Part shown: one piece after another, positions 9,701 through 16,363 of the stretch
Layout: each line of letters opens with the position of its first letter
Numbering within the stretch: the stretch's first letter is position 1
Assembly (NCBI GenBank): GCA_036244855.1
Contig: BQKZ01000668.1
Coordinates: 45,435-63,250, forward strand
Direction: 5' to 3'
DNA: 17,816 nucleotides
Source: Temnopleurus reevesii
Taxonomy: Eukaryota; Echinodermata; Echinoidea; Temnopleuroida; Temnopleuridae
The notes under the pieces: generated by a model
Seen by the model: only the letters and a program-made list of their open reading frames with translations
Databases searched by the model: none
What the model was told of the DNA's origin: nothing
Position numbers and translations under genes: made by a program

Positions 9701-11938
9701 TATCATGAATGCAAGGGATGATAAGCAAGCACTGACCCTTTATTTGTTTGCTGTTCAGGTGTCTCATCTTCATCTAACCACAATGAGTTGTCTGGCGTGA
9801 GTAAGAGTGAGATATCTAGTTCCAGAAGCCCTCTGTGAGTTGATACTACTACACTTGATGGATTGGACTACATTGGAAAATAAAAAGTATGGACTAAAAT
9901 ATTACATTGAATAAAACTTTGCTTAACCCATTGATGGACAGTGATACCTTTAGAGACATTTTGGCAGTATCACCACAATCAAGAAAAGTGGAGCATTTGC
10001 CTCACACATGAGTAGAAAGAGAAAAATGTACATGTACTTACATGTAGTGGCACAACATTGCCAAGTTAGGGCACTTTGAATGAAGCAATTCATTACAATC
10101 CAAAAATTGGCAACACCAAGAAAAAATTAAGAAATCAATATTTATATGTTAATCTTGGCCATTTTGGTTCCATTTTTTTTTCACAATATCTCTTTTTTGG
10201 CAGCCTTATATCTCATTTTTTTCCCATGTCATTCTATAGAGGCAAAAAAATAACACAAGTTGCCAATTCAAGCATTATCTCGAAATAGACATTACCCAAT
10301 TCCTTCTTTTGTCAACAGCATCTCTGGGGACTACAAAACAGTTTCCTCCAAACAGCGTAGAATCCTCTATCATACTTGGTTCACATCCCAGTGAATGGCA
10401 CATGAGGAGGATGGGGTAATTTGAAAGGTTTGGGTAATGTTTTTATGGAACATATTATGGTAACAAACAGTCATCAGTGTTTTTTTTTTTGATGAAAATG
10501 AAACAGGACACAATTATATAGATACTGTTCCTCCTCTTCATTATCTCATGCTGTTAAGGTATGAGGTTAAGAGATGTATTAGTGCAGAGAACAAATAAAT
10601 ATTGACAATATTTGATCACGTGATCAAAGTGTGAAATGGAACAGTAACATTTATTGAGGCTTGGAATATTATCTTCATTGCACCGATTCCCAGGTTAAGT
10701 GAGCTGCTTGACTTGTACAGTCAGTGGCAAAAATTTAAAACAGCTTTTTTACATTAATTCTGCATAAACCTGTACACATTCACTGCTGTGGGAAACATTT
10801 GTACAAATGAACGGCATGAACAGCAAGTCGTAACGCTCATGTTTGCAATAACACCCTCCAATTCAGAACTACTGATTTCGCTCAGCTGCAAATCAGGTAA
10901 ATCTCAATCAACGACACCTTTTCATCTGGCAGTTGATTTAAACAACCTGCAGGATCTAATCACTGAGAAAGAGTACATGAAAGTTTTATCAGAAAAGCAA
11001 CAAAATTGTAATAGTGTCATATGTAATCCGTTGATTACAACGGCAACTATAATATGTTGCTTACAAAGAAACTGATATTAACATGAACATTAATTCCCAT
11101 GATTAAGGCACAAAATGTTGAGCACACATTTGTGAATAAACCTCCCACAAAGAAGACAGTGAATATGTTGAGGCAAGGTCTAAAGTCATTGCAACATACG
11201 ATACAGCTAGCTTCTTTAGAGCTAAATCTAAGATAAATGAAGTTGATGGATTATCGACTGCACGAAGTTGAAATTTATGTCTCATGTATGAAATTGCCAC
11301 ATGAGATAAGTATTAGTATAGAATCATCAGAGGTAAATACAAATATTAAAATCATTTCATTTTCACATGCTAACATATAGTTCTTAATATTTACCAATGC
11401 GACCTTTGATGCCCTGATTCAAAATCTAATCAGTTAACCTTTGTATACTAACACAAATTTGAAGCAATTTTGGTAAAAATTTGTTCCATTGTTTGAAGTT
11501 ACTATATTGCAGTAGTAAAGCATTTTAGGCTAATTCATTTAGACCCTGTGACACTTGACCCTCAATCCCAAACCTAATGGGTTTATCTATCGACGCCTAC
11601 ACAGACTTCAGCCATCGTCATTCTCTTTAATAGTTCTAAAGTTATAACAGAGACAAGATACTTTTTTATTTCAGTCCTGTGGCCTTCGATTCATGGATCC
11701 TACAATCTGATGCTATGCAGTTCATAATCTTGTTCTCACTTGAGCTTGCATGGTGGTGAAATATATTTTATTTTTCAATATATAAAATTTATCATACTCT
11801 AAAAAATATAAAGATGAAATAATTTGTGGCCCTCCTGATAGCTATTTGTTTTTCAGCAGCTGATTCTTACTCTTGCCTTTGTGGGAAAACTCCTTGATGT
11901 TGTGATCCTGCACTGAGCATGTATGTGTGTGCATGTGG

Positions 11939-11972
<34 letters not shown>

Positions 11973-14900
11973 ATGTGTTTTTGTTAGGGCGACCACAAAT
12001 CAAGCTTTGCTTTTAGAGTTTTCGCCTTCTTAAATTGTTTTACTCTGTTATCTCGTATTTACTTATGTTGATTACATTTTTGAAAAGGAAATAAATGTTC
12101 AATTCAATGTGTGTTTGTGCATGTTTGACTGTTGGGTGGTGGGGTGAAAGTAGTGTGTTTGTATGGATGATAGTGTTGGTGTGTGGCTGTGTAGACCAAT
12201 GGCTTTAGGTGATTAAATTTTCCAAAGGTTTGTGCCTGCAAGCCAGTCCATGATGCAAGGGGAGGGGGGGGGGGGGGAGGCCTGTATTTGTAAGAGTTTT
12301 TTAGGTGTGTGTTTGTGTGTCCTGCTTGTCGTGTGATTAGGTGTGGGTGTCCAAGATATTGAGAGCTAGATGTGTTGTTGCCCAAGGCATCAAGCGGATC
12401 CATGATTCATGAATCAACGTGACATGACCCATATTGCCTTCCCTTTTGGTGGTAGGAGACATTAGGAAGATTTTAGCGAGGCATGGATTCTATTATTTCT
12501 GTTTATATCTATGTAAATTACTTCAAAGTTTACACCATAATTGAGTCTTTGGGCTGCAATGCAACAAATGCCATATCTACTCAACAGTTATTCTTGTATT
12601 GTTGCAAGAGCCAAGTTTAGAAAAACCGTTACAATGTTACTGAATTTATCATGGTATTAAGACTGGGATGGATGCTTAGATAGGCACATAGACAGGAGAC
12701 ATGAAAACATAATACCTCAAGTTCCATCATCAATGGTGGAGACAGAAATGCGTTATAAATAGCATGCTGGCCTTATCATACTATTGTGCAAGTATAAGTT
12801 TTGTACAGAATATATGCAGAGTCTCCATTCAACTAGATATAAATTGAAAAGATAAATATGAAATCTACCAAAGGATAATGTAATCTATCATACCATGACA
12901 GTCAGTAGAAGAAAAAAAAAGTATTTGTCAGATAAAACTACTAATAAAATTGACTAATTTGGAACCTTATATGCTACATTTTGAAAGCTAATTACAACAT
13001 AAATGCTGCTTAAAATTCTGCATAAATTCATGGGCAGTCAAATTACTTGAAAAGCCATAATTATTAATATGCATAAAACATCCATAAGCTTCTGAATACA
13101 ACAAAGTACAAGTAGGCTCAAGAAAATGAACCATGCACAATTGAAGAGTAAACTTAAAATAATGAAGTTAGATGTTCCAAGGTGAACCCCTTCCACCACC
13201 ATTGGGTTAATAGAGTGCATGTTTCTTCATGCAAAATAAAACATGCTACATACTTGGAACTCTCCATTCATAGAAATGTTCTTCCAATCAGCCTGCACAA
13301 AGGGAGGCAACACAAAAAACATTCATTGGAAAACAGGCACAAACATCATACAGTACAGTACATTTTAAACAAAGCACGGTGAAAGACACATTTTGTCAAG
13401 TAATTGATATTCAAGGAAGAAGAAAAGTGAAGATAATAGCACTATACATTGCACAATGACAAGATCCATCCAATGCTGCTGTTTAACAATTAACCAATAT
13501 TGATCAGCTTATCAAATGATCAAAGAATAAATGGTCTGGATATGTTTGTAAAATAGTATCATGTGAGGACTCATTTTTGAATCATCATTACTTGAAATCA
13601 AATAAACACTATCGTTGAAGACTCTTCAATTCCTCACGAGAAATGTGTCATGCATTATGACAATTTTTTTTTTTTTTTTTTTATATAAATCATTCCCTGG
13701 AACTTTGTTAACCTTATATCAAATATTTCATTAAGATTCAAGCTAAAAAAAAATTGGATTACAGGTTATAAATGACATCAGATGCACATTCTGAATTATA
13801 TCTGCTCTGTACAAGATAGTACACAACTAAATAGAAACATGAAATCAGCCAATTGATAAAACTGAAGCTAGACATAAGTAAAATGAAAGCTGTGAAAGGA
13901 AGAGATTGATTATATGTGAAATCCAGTGGATAGTGGCATCAATAATAAAATTATAAATATTTGATTAGATAATAGTGCTGCACGATATTTCATTTTCTGC
14001 CTTTTGATTATTTGATTTGATTTGATTATCAAATTCGCAGAGGGATATGTTTCTTTACTGCCCACTTGTCTATTTTCACTTGTTTTGTAGGTGAAAACAA
14101 TTTATTTTTTATGATAGAGGCTGTGGTGATTTGATTTCATCTTTATCAAACTTCTTCATGCTTCTCATTTTAAATTTTGTCTTGATAATTCTTGAAAGTT
14201 TATTGGCATCACTCATAGCTTAAATGGTCCAATAAAGAAATATTCATATTTCTTCAACGTCGCTTTAAGTCAATGTATCTGATCATCACAAAGTCAAGAT
14301 ATTGAACAATCATAAGCATTCAATATCATGATAGTTCAATAGATCATGATATCGTGCAGCCCTATTTGATATAATCCAAGCAATAAGTCAAAATGCTTCA
14401 TAGAATCATAACATTTCAAAGCAATGTCAGAATGTTATCAACATGGCTTAACTAACAAAATCTCAGAAAGCAGTAAATAATTTCAGATATCATCGCTTTT
14501 TTCAAACAAAAAATATGACATAAAACAAATTTCATCTTTTCGTAAATTGCATATGTACATGAGAAATCAAAATCAAAATTTTGCCTGCATCATATTGTTG
14601 ATAAGTTTTTTTCAATTACCTTTTGTCAACAGTGAATTTGATTAAATAATATCTGGTTTGTCTGTAAAAGAAAAAATATCAGGTGAGTACACCGTTTGGT
14701 CTATTTGATAGTCAGTCTTGAAAATTTCTCTTTTCTAATTCTAAATTTGTCAGGTTAGGATACTTTCAGTTCCAAAAACAAGTCCCAGAGTTATTGTGAC
14801 TGCTTGTTATGATCCTATGATGCTACTTGTCACTTACAACAATGTGTCGTTTAGATGAAAGGCATTCCTGATATTGCATTGCACAACACAAAATGGGATG

Positions 14901-16008
14901 ACATTGCAGAATGTAATTGGCTCCATATCATAATTGGTCATGCTTTCATAGTTTTGTTGTATGTATGGACATGGCAAGGCTAATAAAATGATCTAAATAC
15001 CTGCAAGTAGCTGATTAAGATCAGGAAAATATTGCAAATAATAGAACCCTGCACCTACTTTATCCATTAGACAGATCAAATATAATATGGGCCTTGTCTC
15101 TAAAGTGTCCCATTCTTGTAATAATATCCCCAAATTTAGATATATATATAATTTTTTTTTTTACTACAGGACAGAGAATGACTACTCCTCTAATCAGTCA
15201 GAGAGTCCGAGTCTAATATCACTTATCTTCCACCATATTGTACATAGGTGTCCAGAGGAAAAGCATTGACAGCTGTACAAATAGCTATTTATTTGTCACA
15301 TGCCCAATGCAACAAGCATTCATTAGACATGCATTTTATAAGCACTTGCATATTAAGTACCTTCAGCACATAGGACACATACAGGCCAAGACTATGCATT
15401 CTAATGGCATTATCTTTCTCACTCTAAAATTGCTATATGAGAAATGACATAATATCTGCATAAGGACATATGATGTGACAATGCCACACGCATTGCTTTC
15501 ATTGGCAAAGTCTTTGAGAATGTGCAATTCACCTAGCCTCCTGTGTACATTAAACATTTACATTACTTCAACTAAAACAGAGATTGGTATGATCTATTTA
15601 TGTCTTTATCAGAAAATAAGAAATGTTCGCATGATACTCAATAATATAAACATGGCATTTATAATGTGTATAACTCATCCTAACAAAGTTTATAGGCAAA
15701 AGTGAATACACCCTCTGTTTGGAATCTGAAAAATACTCTGGTTTAAGCAACACCATGTGCTACATACTACGATAACATTGCCCTGAAGAACACACAGATA
15801 TCAGCATCTTGAACATAAGTGAAATATTAATTGCTCTGTTATAAAATAGTAAAAATAGATGACACAACACATTTTGGCAAGAGAAACAACATACCTGATT
15901 GAAGCAGAAAGCTGATATTTTCTCCTGTTCTTTGTGGATGAGCCGAGCATGGGAAGGAGCTTGAGACACGGACCCTGTACTCCGGTTTGGACTAAGAACT
16001 GAATCAGT
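527..16008 (-). CDS. DMXL2: DmX-like protein (rabconnectin-3 alpha / Rav1 family), 3' part of gene, eight exons
   Basis: Joining 16008-15895, 9867-9737, 9480-9306, 7790-7730, 5220-5090, 4101-4021, 3592-3448 and 744-527 gives 1056 nt, or 352 codons, with no stop and with matching splice phases throughout. Residues 1-140 are a Ser/Pro-rich linker containing a propeller strand (VVVSTHRGLLELD). Residues 141-352 are WD40 repeats with typical ends such as SGSNDGSVHMWEW, KNVCLWDT and TGSAEGNIK. I recognise these as the C-terminal propeller of DMXL1/DMXL2. The family (about 3000 residues in vertebrates) works with WDR7 and ROGDI in the RAVE-like complex that promotes V-ATPase assembly on endomembranes and synaptic vesicles. 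The start of the protein and the final exon(s) are outside the window. An invertebrate may carry one gene that predates the DMXL1/DMXL2 split, so the symbol marks the family only. The family call is firm; the boundaries come from reading splice signals by eye. Confidence 0.93.
771..945. mobile_element. MITE-like inverted-repeat element, 175 bp
   Basis: The left end reads GACCAGGGTTGTGTTTCATA and the right end, reverse-complemented, reads GACCAGGGTCGTGTTTCATA, one mismatch in 20. The pairing weakens inward. It starts 26 bp inside the intron from the acceptor of exon h. There is no open frame and no obvious target-site duplication. Confidence 0.75.
953..1133. mobile_element. MITE-like inverted-repeat element, about 180 bp
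   Basis: The left end reads AAGGGGTGTTGTTAAAAA and the right end, reverse-complemented, reads AAGGGGGTGTTGTTCAAAA. Both copies continue into pairing CAACTGCAA/TTGCAGTTG motifs. TTA lies at both edges (CTTAAGGGG and CCCCCTTAG), which could fit a PIF/Harbinger-type 3-bp TTA/TAA target site, but the alignment is off by a base. It sits 7 bp from the previous element. Confidence 0.7.
1524..1850. repeat. 63-bp minisatellite, five full units plus a fragment, ending at an N
   Basis: Units start at 1524, 1587, 1650, 1713 and 1776, each 63 bp, followed by an 11-base partial unit that stops at an N at 1850. The copies are essentially identical; the first differs by one base (AACAGC instead of AACGGC). 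Because 63 is a multiple of three, open frames of 117-203 residues run through the array on both strands. These are repeat artefacts. The N next to a broken unit suggests an unresolved gap, so the true copy number may be higher. Confidence 0.95.
1884..1909. repeat. TAT trinucleotide microsatellite
   Basis: About eight uninterrupted TAT units follow the 63-bp array. I see no function. Confidence 0.9.
3209..3224. repeat. Homopolymer C run, 16 bases
   Basis: There are 16 consecutive C on the plus strand (G on the sense strand), inside the intron between exons g and h. Its length is likely to be polymorphic or miscalled. Confidence 0.9.
3448..3592 (-). CDS. DMXL2: DMXL exon g, WD40 repeat
   Basis: The exon is 145 nt: 48 codons plus the first base of a split Gly codon (G|GA). 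It encodes SMACHNKTAYDFAFLGSSSV, then a segment ending KNVCLWDTLLPF and CMVHG. The blocks CHNKTxxDFxFxGSSS and GLSTDxxNVCLWDT are the most diagnostic DMXL motifs in the window. The acceptor is TTTCTACAG and the donor is ATG|GTGAGT. The junction with the last visible exon reads VHGFSCHEGG. Confidence 0.95.
3593..4020 (-). other. Intron between exons f and g, 428 nt
   Basis: The sense strand starts GTAAGT and ends TTTCTACAG. It is AT-rich and I see no repeat or further exon in it. Confidence 0.9.
4021..4101 (-). CDS. DMXL2: DMXL exon f, 81-nt exon, WD40 strand
   Basis: The exon is 81 nt, phase 0 at both ends, encoding 27 residues from FGVCDDGGQLALWQV to ATKPFW. The sequence FGVxDxxGxLxLWQ after QGNK at the end of the previous exon is the DMXL pattern, and KPFW leads into the next exon's SMACHNKT. 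The acceptor is TTGTTCAG and the donor is TGG|GTAAGT. The exon is symmetric, so skipping it would keep the frame but remove one WD strand set. The intron just upstream in the transcript carries the 12-unit, 64-bp array. Confidence 0.92.
4102..5089 (-). other. Intron between exons e and f, 988 nt, mostly minisatellite
   Basis: The sense strand starts GTGAGT and ends TTGTTCAG. About four fifths of it is the 64-bp array. The frame of exon e stays open across the donor and through the array to 4208. Confidence 0.9.
4237..5010. repeat. 64-bp polypurine/polypyrimidine minisatellite, 12 units
   Basis: Unit starts (ATAGGT) fall at 4237, 4301, 4365 and every 64 bp to 5005, giving 12 full units plus a diverging tail. 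A single A/G site (GAAAGG versus GAGAGG) varies between units in the order G A A A A A G A G G G G. The plus strand is purine-rich (GGTAGGG, GGGGTGAAGG, AGAAAGA); the sense strand is pyrimidine-rich. On the sense strand there is no AG dinucleotide from about 5060 down to about 4184, so no TAG can occur, and TGA and TAA are also absent from the unit. All three sense frames are open, producing long artefactual frames of 253-326 residues. The array fills most of the 988-nt intron between exons e and f. Confidence 0.97.
5090..5220 (-). CDS. DMXL2: DMXL exon e, WD40 repeat
   Basis: The exon is 131 nt: two bases finishing the split Tyr codon, then 43 codons. It encodes LSGSNDGSVHMWEWGHSQ, continues through PKVTQIDFNDQGNK, and ends in phase 0. 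The acceptor is a T-rich tract ending TTTTAG; the donor is AAG|GTGAGT. The segment contains the end of one WD repeat (DGSVHMWEW) and the start of the next. Reading past the donor, the frame stays open through the whole 64-bp intronic array down to 4208. Retention of that intron would therefore replace the rest of the propeller with a long Ser/Leu/Pro-rich tail. Confidence 0.95.
5353..7039 (-). mobile_element. Tc1-like DNA transposon, decayed, about 1.68 kb with TA flanks
   Basis: Both ends read TATTCATACCCCTAAGAAAA inward and are flanked by TA, the Tc1/mariner target site. The inverted repeats pair imperfectly over roughly 200 bp, including a shared CTACAAAAGTATG block. Each arm has a second inner copy of the end motif: near 5517-5532 (GAATACCCCTTTCATG) on the left, and at 6855-6868 on the right, which reads ATTCATACCCC when reverse-complemented. 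That is the IR/DR layout known from several Tc1-like elements. Total length and the transposase remains inside fit Tc1. It lies in the intron between exons d and e, in the same orientation as the host gene. Confidence 0.88.
5620..6800 (-). pseudogene. Tc1-like transposase pseudogene
   Basis: Fragments appear on the minus strand in the order expected for a Tc1 transposase, but in shifting frames with stops. PRITTKEMLKD (about 6650-6683) and GINGRRPRKT (about 6548-6577) belong to the N-terminal helix-turn-helix DNA-binding part. KMELVEHRDA (about 6414-6450) and KKGKPLTKKH (about 6361-6400) come from the first half of the DDE catalytic domain. LQKDNDPANAAKKVK (about 5800-5845) carries the second catalytic Asp. 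SQSPD, then LLENH around the third acidic residue, then KVNARKPSNLEDLE, come from the C-terminal part. Multiple stops and frameshifts show it is inactive. Intact members are about 340 residues and move DNA by cut-and-paste into TA sites. Confidence 0.85.
7070..7101. repeat. AT dinucleotide microsatellite
   Basis: TATATA units run with one interruption (ACA), directly beyond the right end of the Tc1-like element. Confidence 0.9.
7730..7790 (-). CDS. DMXL2: DMXL exon d, 61-nt exon, start of a WD40 repeat
   Basis: The exon encodes 20 residues starting ITHRPLYHIRKLSSHPNLPY, plus the first base of a split Tyr codon (T|AT). It has no usable start codon of its own and is found only through its family motif: basic residues, then SHPxLPYY, the opening of a WD repeat in DMXL proteins. 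The acceptor is ATCTCACAG and the donor is ACT|GTAAGT. It joins the next exon to read LPYYLSGSNDGSV, a continuous WD40 strand. Phase agrees on both sides, and skipping it (61 nt) would shift the frame. Confidence 0.87.
8008..8038 (-). other. Candidate 31-nt cassette micro-exon in DMXL intron
   Basis: On the sense strand a strong acceptor (ATCTTTTCATTTTACAG) and a consensus donor (GTAAGTG) enclose 31 nt. Only phase 0 is open through it (ASDEAKSLLI), which matches the end of exon c. However 31 nt is not a multiple of three, so inclusion would shift exon d out of its conserved frame and reach a TGA early in exon e. It could be a poison exon or a chance pairing of good signals. Confidence 0.3.
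8157..8287 (+). CDS. Possible terminal exon encoding a cysteine-rich peptide, unidentified
   Basis: On the plus strand a good acceptor (GCATCTCTTATGTTACAG) is followed by two bases and then 42 codons and a stop (TAA, 8285-8287). The frame contains FCTCKLPPNQCYYQKRC and ends VDESCTCILKYL. Six Cys are spaced C-x-C-x6-C-x5-C-x12-C-x-C, which looks like a small disulfide-bonded domain. I do not recognise the family. It lies antisense within a DMXL intron, just before the 38-bp array. I see no upstream plus-strand exon, signal peptide or nearby AATAAA, so it may be an isolated fragment, a remnant, or chance. Confidence 0.28.
8306..9193. repeat. 38-bp minisatellite, 23 units, with AAB higher-order order
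   Basis: Each plus-strand unit is TCACACCCCTCCCATACCTG followed by either AAAAGAATGTTCTGTGAC (type A) or AACTGAATGTTCTGTGAC (type B). Twenty-three units keep an exact 38-bp period. Reading along the plus strand the types run ABABAB, then AAB four times, then AAAB, then A, so most of the array is a 114-bp three-unit repeat. Rare variants include a diverged third unit (TTATCCGACCTAC) and single changes near 8520 and 9095. On the sense strand of the host gene each unit reads TTCTTTTCAG (A) or TTCAGTTCAG (B), then GTATGGGAGGGG, then TGTGAGTCACAG. Confidence 0.97.
9306..9480 (-). CDS. DMXL2: DMXL exon c, Ser/Pro-rich linker segment
   Basis: The exon is 175 nt: one base finishing the split Gly codon, then 58 codons. 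It encodes RNSSQIEDDFLMVQPQSIPS and onward through a Pro/Ser-rich segment to AQTGRSTHV. The acceptor is TTCATATACAG; the donor is GTG|GTATGT in phase 0. The stretch ending TGR-S-x-V resembles the short motif that precedes the first WD strand in vertebrate DMXL proteins (from memory, not checked). The low-complexity composition suggests an exposed loop between propeller strands. The next exon in frame is 7790-7730; the 1515-nt intron between them contains the 38-bp minisatellite. Confidence 0.8.
9737..9867 (-). CDS. DMXL2: DMXL exon b, start of C-terminal propeller region
   Basis: The exon is 131 nt, entering in phase 0 and leaving two bases of a split Gly codon (GG|G). It encodes SNPSSVVVSTHRGLLELDIS and then an acidic stretch (WLDEDETPEQQTNK). 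The pattern VVVxTxRGLxELDxS followed by an acidic segment is the DMXL signature I recognise here. The acceptor is a T-rich tract ending AATGTAG. The donor is GG|GTCAGT, which is weaker than the GTATGT, GTAAGT or GTGAGT donors of the other exons, but it is the only one that keeps the frame. The following intron is only 256 nt, the shortest in the window. Confidence 0.85.
10611..10628. promoter_or_regulatory. 18-bp perfect palindrome with CACGTG E-box core
   Basis: TTTGATCACGTGATCAAA is its own reverse complement. The centre, TCACGTGA, matches the core bound by MiT/TFE and USF-type bHLH-zip factors. It is intronic. Nothing else nearby looks like an enhancer, so the regulatory call is weak; the palindrome itself is certain. 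Confidence 0.3.
11865..12107 (+). mobile_element. Probable 3' tail of a non-LTR retrotransposon
   Basis: The segment runs through a GT-rich stretch and TTAGGGCGACCACAAATCAA, and closes with GAAAAGGAAATAAATG then TTCAATTCAA. A poly(A)-signal-like AATAAA followed by short ATTCAA-type units is a common 3' end of CR1/L2-like elements. The type of tail is from memory of animal repeats and has not been matched to a consensus. No reverse transcriptase remains. Confidence 0.38.
11941..11970. repeat. GT dinucleotide microsatellite, 15 units
   Basis: An uninterrupted run of 15 GT units, with imperfect GT/GCATGTG flanks on both sides. Further GT-rich sequence continues at 12108-12330 and gives a His/Thr/Pro-rich false frame on the minus strand. 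Confidence 0.95.
12259..12280. repeat. G-rich homopolymer run
   Basis: A run of G on the plus strand broken only by one A near each end. It is prone to length error and could form a G-quadruplex. Confidence 0.85.
13664..13682. repeat. Poly-T run, 19 bases
   Basis: Nineteen consecutive T on the plus strand. There is no linked retroposon body that I can identify. Confidence 0.85.
13973..14364. mobile_element. hAT-like MITE, 392 bp
   Basis: The left end TAGTGCTGCACGATAT pairs with the right end, which reverse-complemented reads TAGGGCTGCACGATAT, one mismatch in 16. TAGGGCTGCACGAT-type ends are familiar from animal hAT elements. Flanking 8-mers TTAGATAA (left) and TTTGATAT (right) match at six of eight positions, consistent with an aged 8-bp hAT target duplication. 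The interior is AT-rich and non-coding. Confidence 0.7.
15895..16008 (-). CDS. DMXL2: DMXL exon a (5'-most in window), linker before the C-terminal propeller
   Basis: The exon is 114 nt, phase 0 at both ends, encoding 38 residues that start TDSVLSPNRS and end EKISAFCFNQ. The acceptor is a pyrimidine-rich tract ending TTTGTTCAG, and the donor is CAG|GTATGT. Its end joins the next exon to read SAFCFNQ|SNPSSVVVS, which fits the family's run into a propeller strand. The first half is Ser/Pro-rich and probably disordered. The 5' half of the exon and about 45 nt of the preceding intron are duplicated in tandem just upstream (16067-16167), which makes this the only exon in the window with a damaged sister copy. 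I could not find the preceding exon up to the window edge. Confidence 0.8.
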
Positions 16009-16053
16009 CTGAACAAAGAGATAGAAGAGATAAAAAACCTTAGAAAGAGAATA
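15952..16053 (-). repeat. Tandem partial-exon duplication, functional copy
   Basis: This is the downstream copy (in transcript order) of a roughly 100-bp segment repeated at an offset of 115 bp. It includes the 5' half of exon a, its acceptor and about 45 nt of intron. On the sense strand it reads TTTCTAAGG, then TTTGTTCAG|ACTGATTC. Confidence 0.92.
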
Positions 16054-16066
16054 CACAGAGACCATT

Positions 16067-16167
16067 GGAAGGAGCTTGAGACACGGACCCTGTACTCCGG
16101 TTTGGACTAAGAACTGAATCAGTCCGAACAAAGAGATAGAAGAGATAAACAGTTAGAAAGAGAATAT
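16067..16167 (-). pseudogene. Duplicated partial exon a with destroyed acceptor
   Basis: This upstream copy keeps the coding sequence for TDSVLSPNRSTGSVSQAPS almost unchanged. At 16125 the plus-strand base is C where the other copy has T, so the sense acceptor reads GTTCGG instead of GTTCAG. The copy also lacks the 3' half of the exon and its donor. It retains TTTCTAACTG, a better branch-point match than the TTTCTAAGG of the functional copy. Its near-identity implies a recent duplication. Confidence 0.85.
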
Positions 16168-16363
16168 GTTTAGACAATGATTTGGTAAAAAGGAAGAATA
16201 TTCTGGCAAGAAAATTAACTAAACCAAGAAAATCAAGAATGTGAATTGAACCATAGATTTTTCCATAATAAGTATTATACTTTCGTAGCAAAAACTTGGA
16301 ATTCTTTAAACAGAAATCTGGGCTTGTAGTTTTTTTTTATCACATGAAGCTGTTGATAAGTCG

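Larger units (their letters stand above)
9868..15894 (-). other. Intron between exons a and b, 6027 nt, largest in window
   Basis: The sense strand starts GTATGT and ends AATGTAG. It contains an 18-bp palindrome (10611-10628), a probable non-LTR retrotransposon tail with a GT microsatellite (11865-12107), a G run, a T run and a hAT-like MITE (13973-14364). Elsewhere (9870-10600, 10630-11860, 12290-13970, 14365-15890) I see AT-rich sequence with scattered short open frames that match nothing I know and lack codon or family support. Confidence 0.85.

Noticed and set aside
10296..10374. Possible minus-strand exon reading MIEDSTLFGGNCFVVPRD and ending TGG|GTAATG
   Set aside because: Exons a and b join perfectly in phase 0 without it, and its 79 nt would break the frame. 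The acceptor (CCAAG) has a distant pyrimidine tract. I keep it only as a cryptic candidate.
10788..11075. Plus-strand open frame of 95 residues starting MGNICTNERHEQQ
   Set aside because: No recognisable family, no repeat, signal or splice context, and composition like translated AT-rich DNA. It lies antisense in a large intron.
11103..11300. Minus-strand open frame of 65 residues (RHKFQLRAVDNPSTSF region)
   Set aside because: No family match that I know, and no usable splice sites that keep the DMXL frame.
12104..12403. Minus-strand frame of 99 residues rich in His, Thr and Pro
   Set aside because: It is produced by GT-rich and poly-G sequence on the plus strand; low complexity, no domain.
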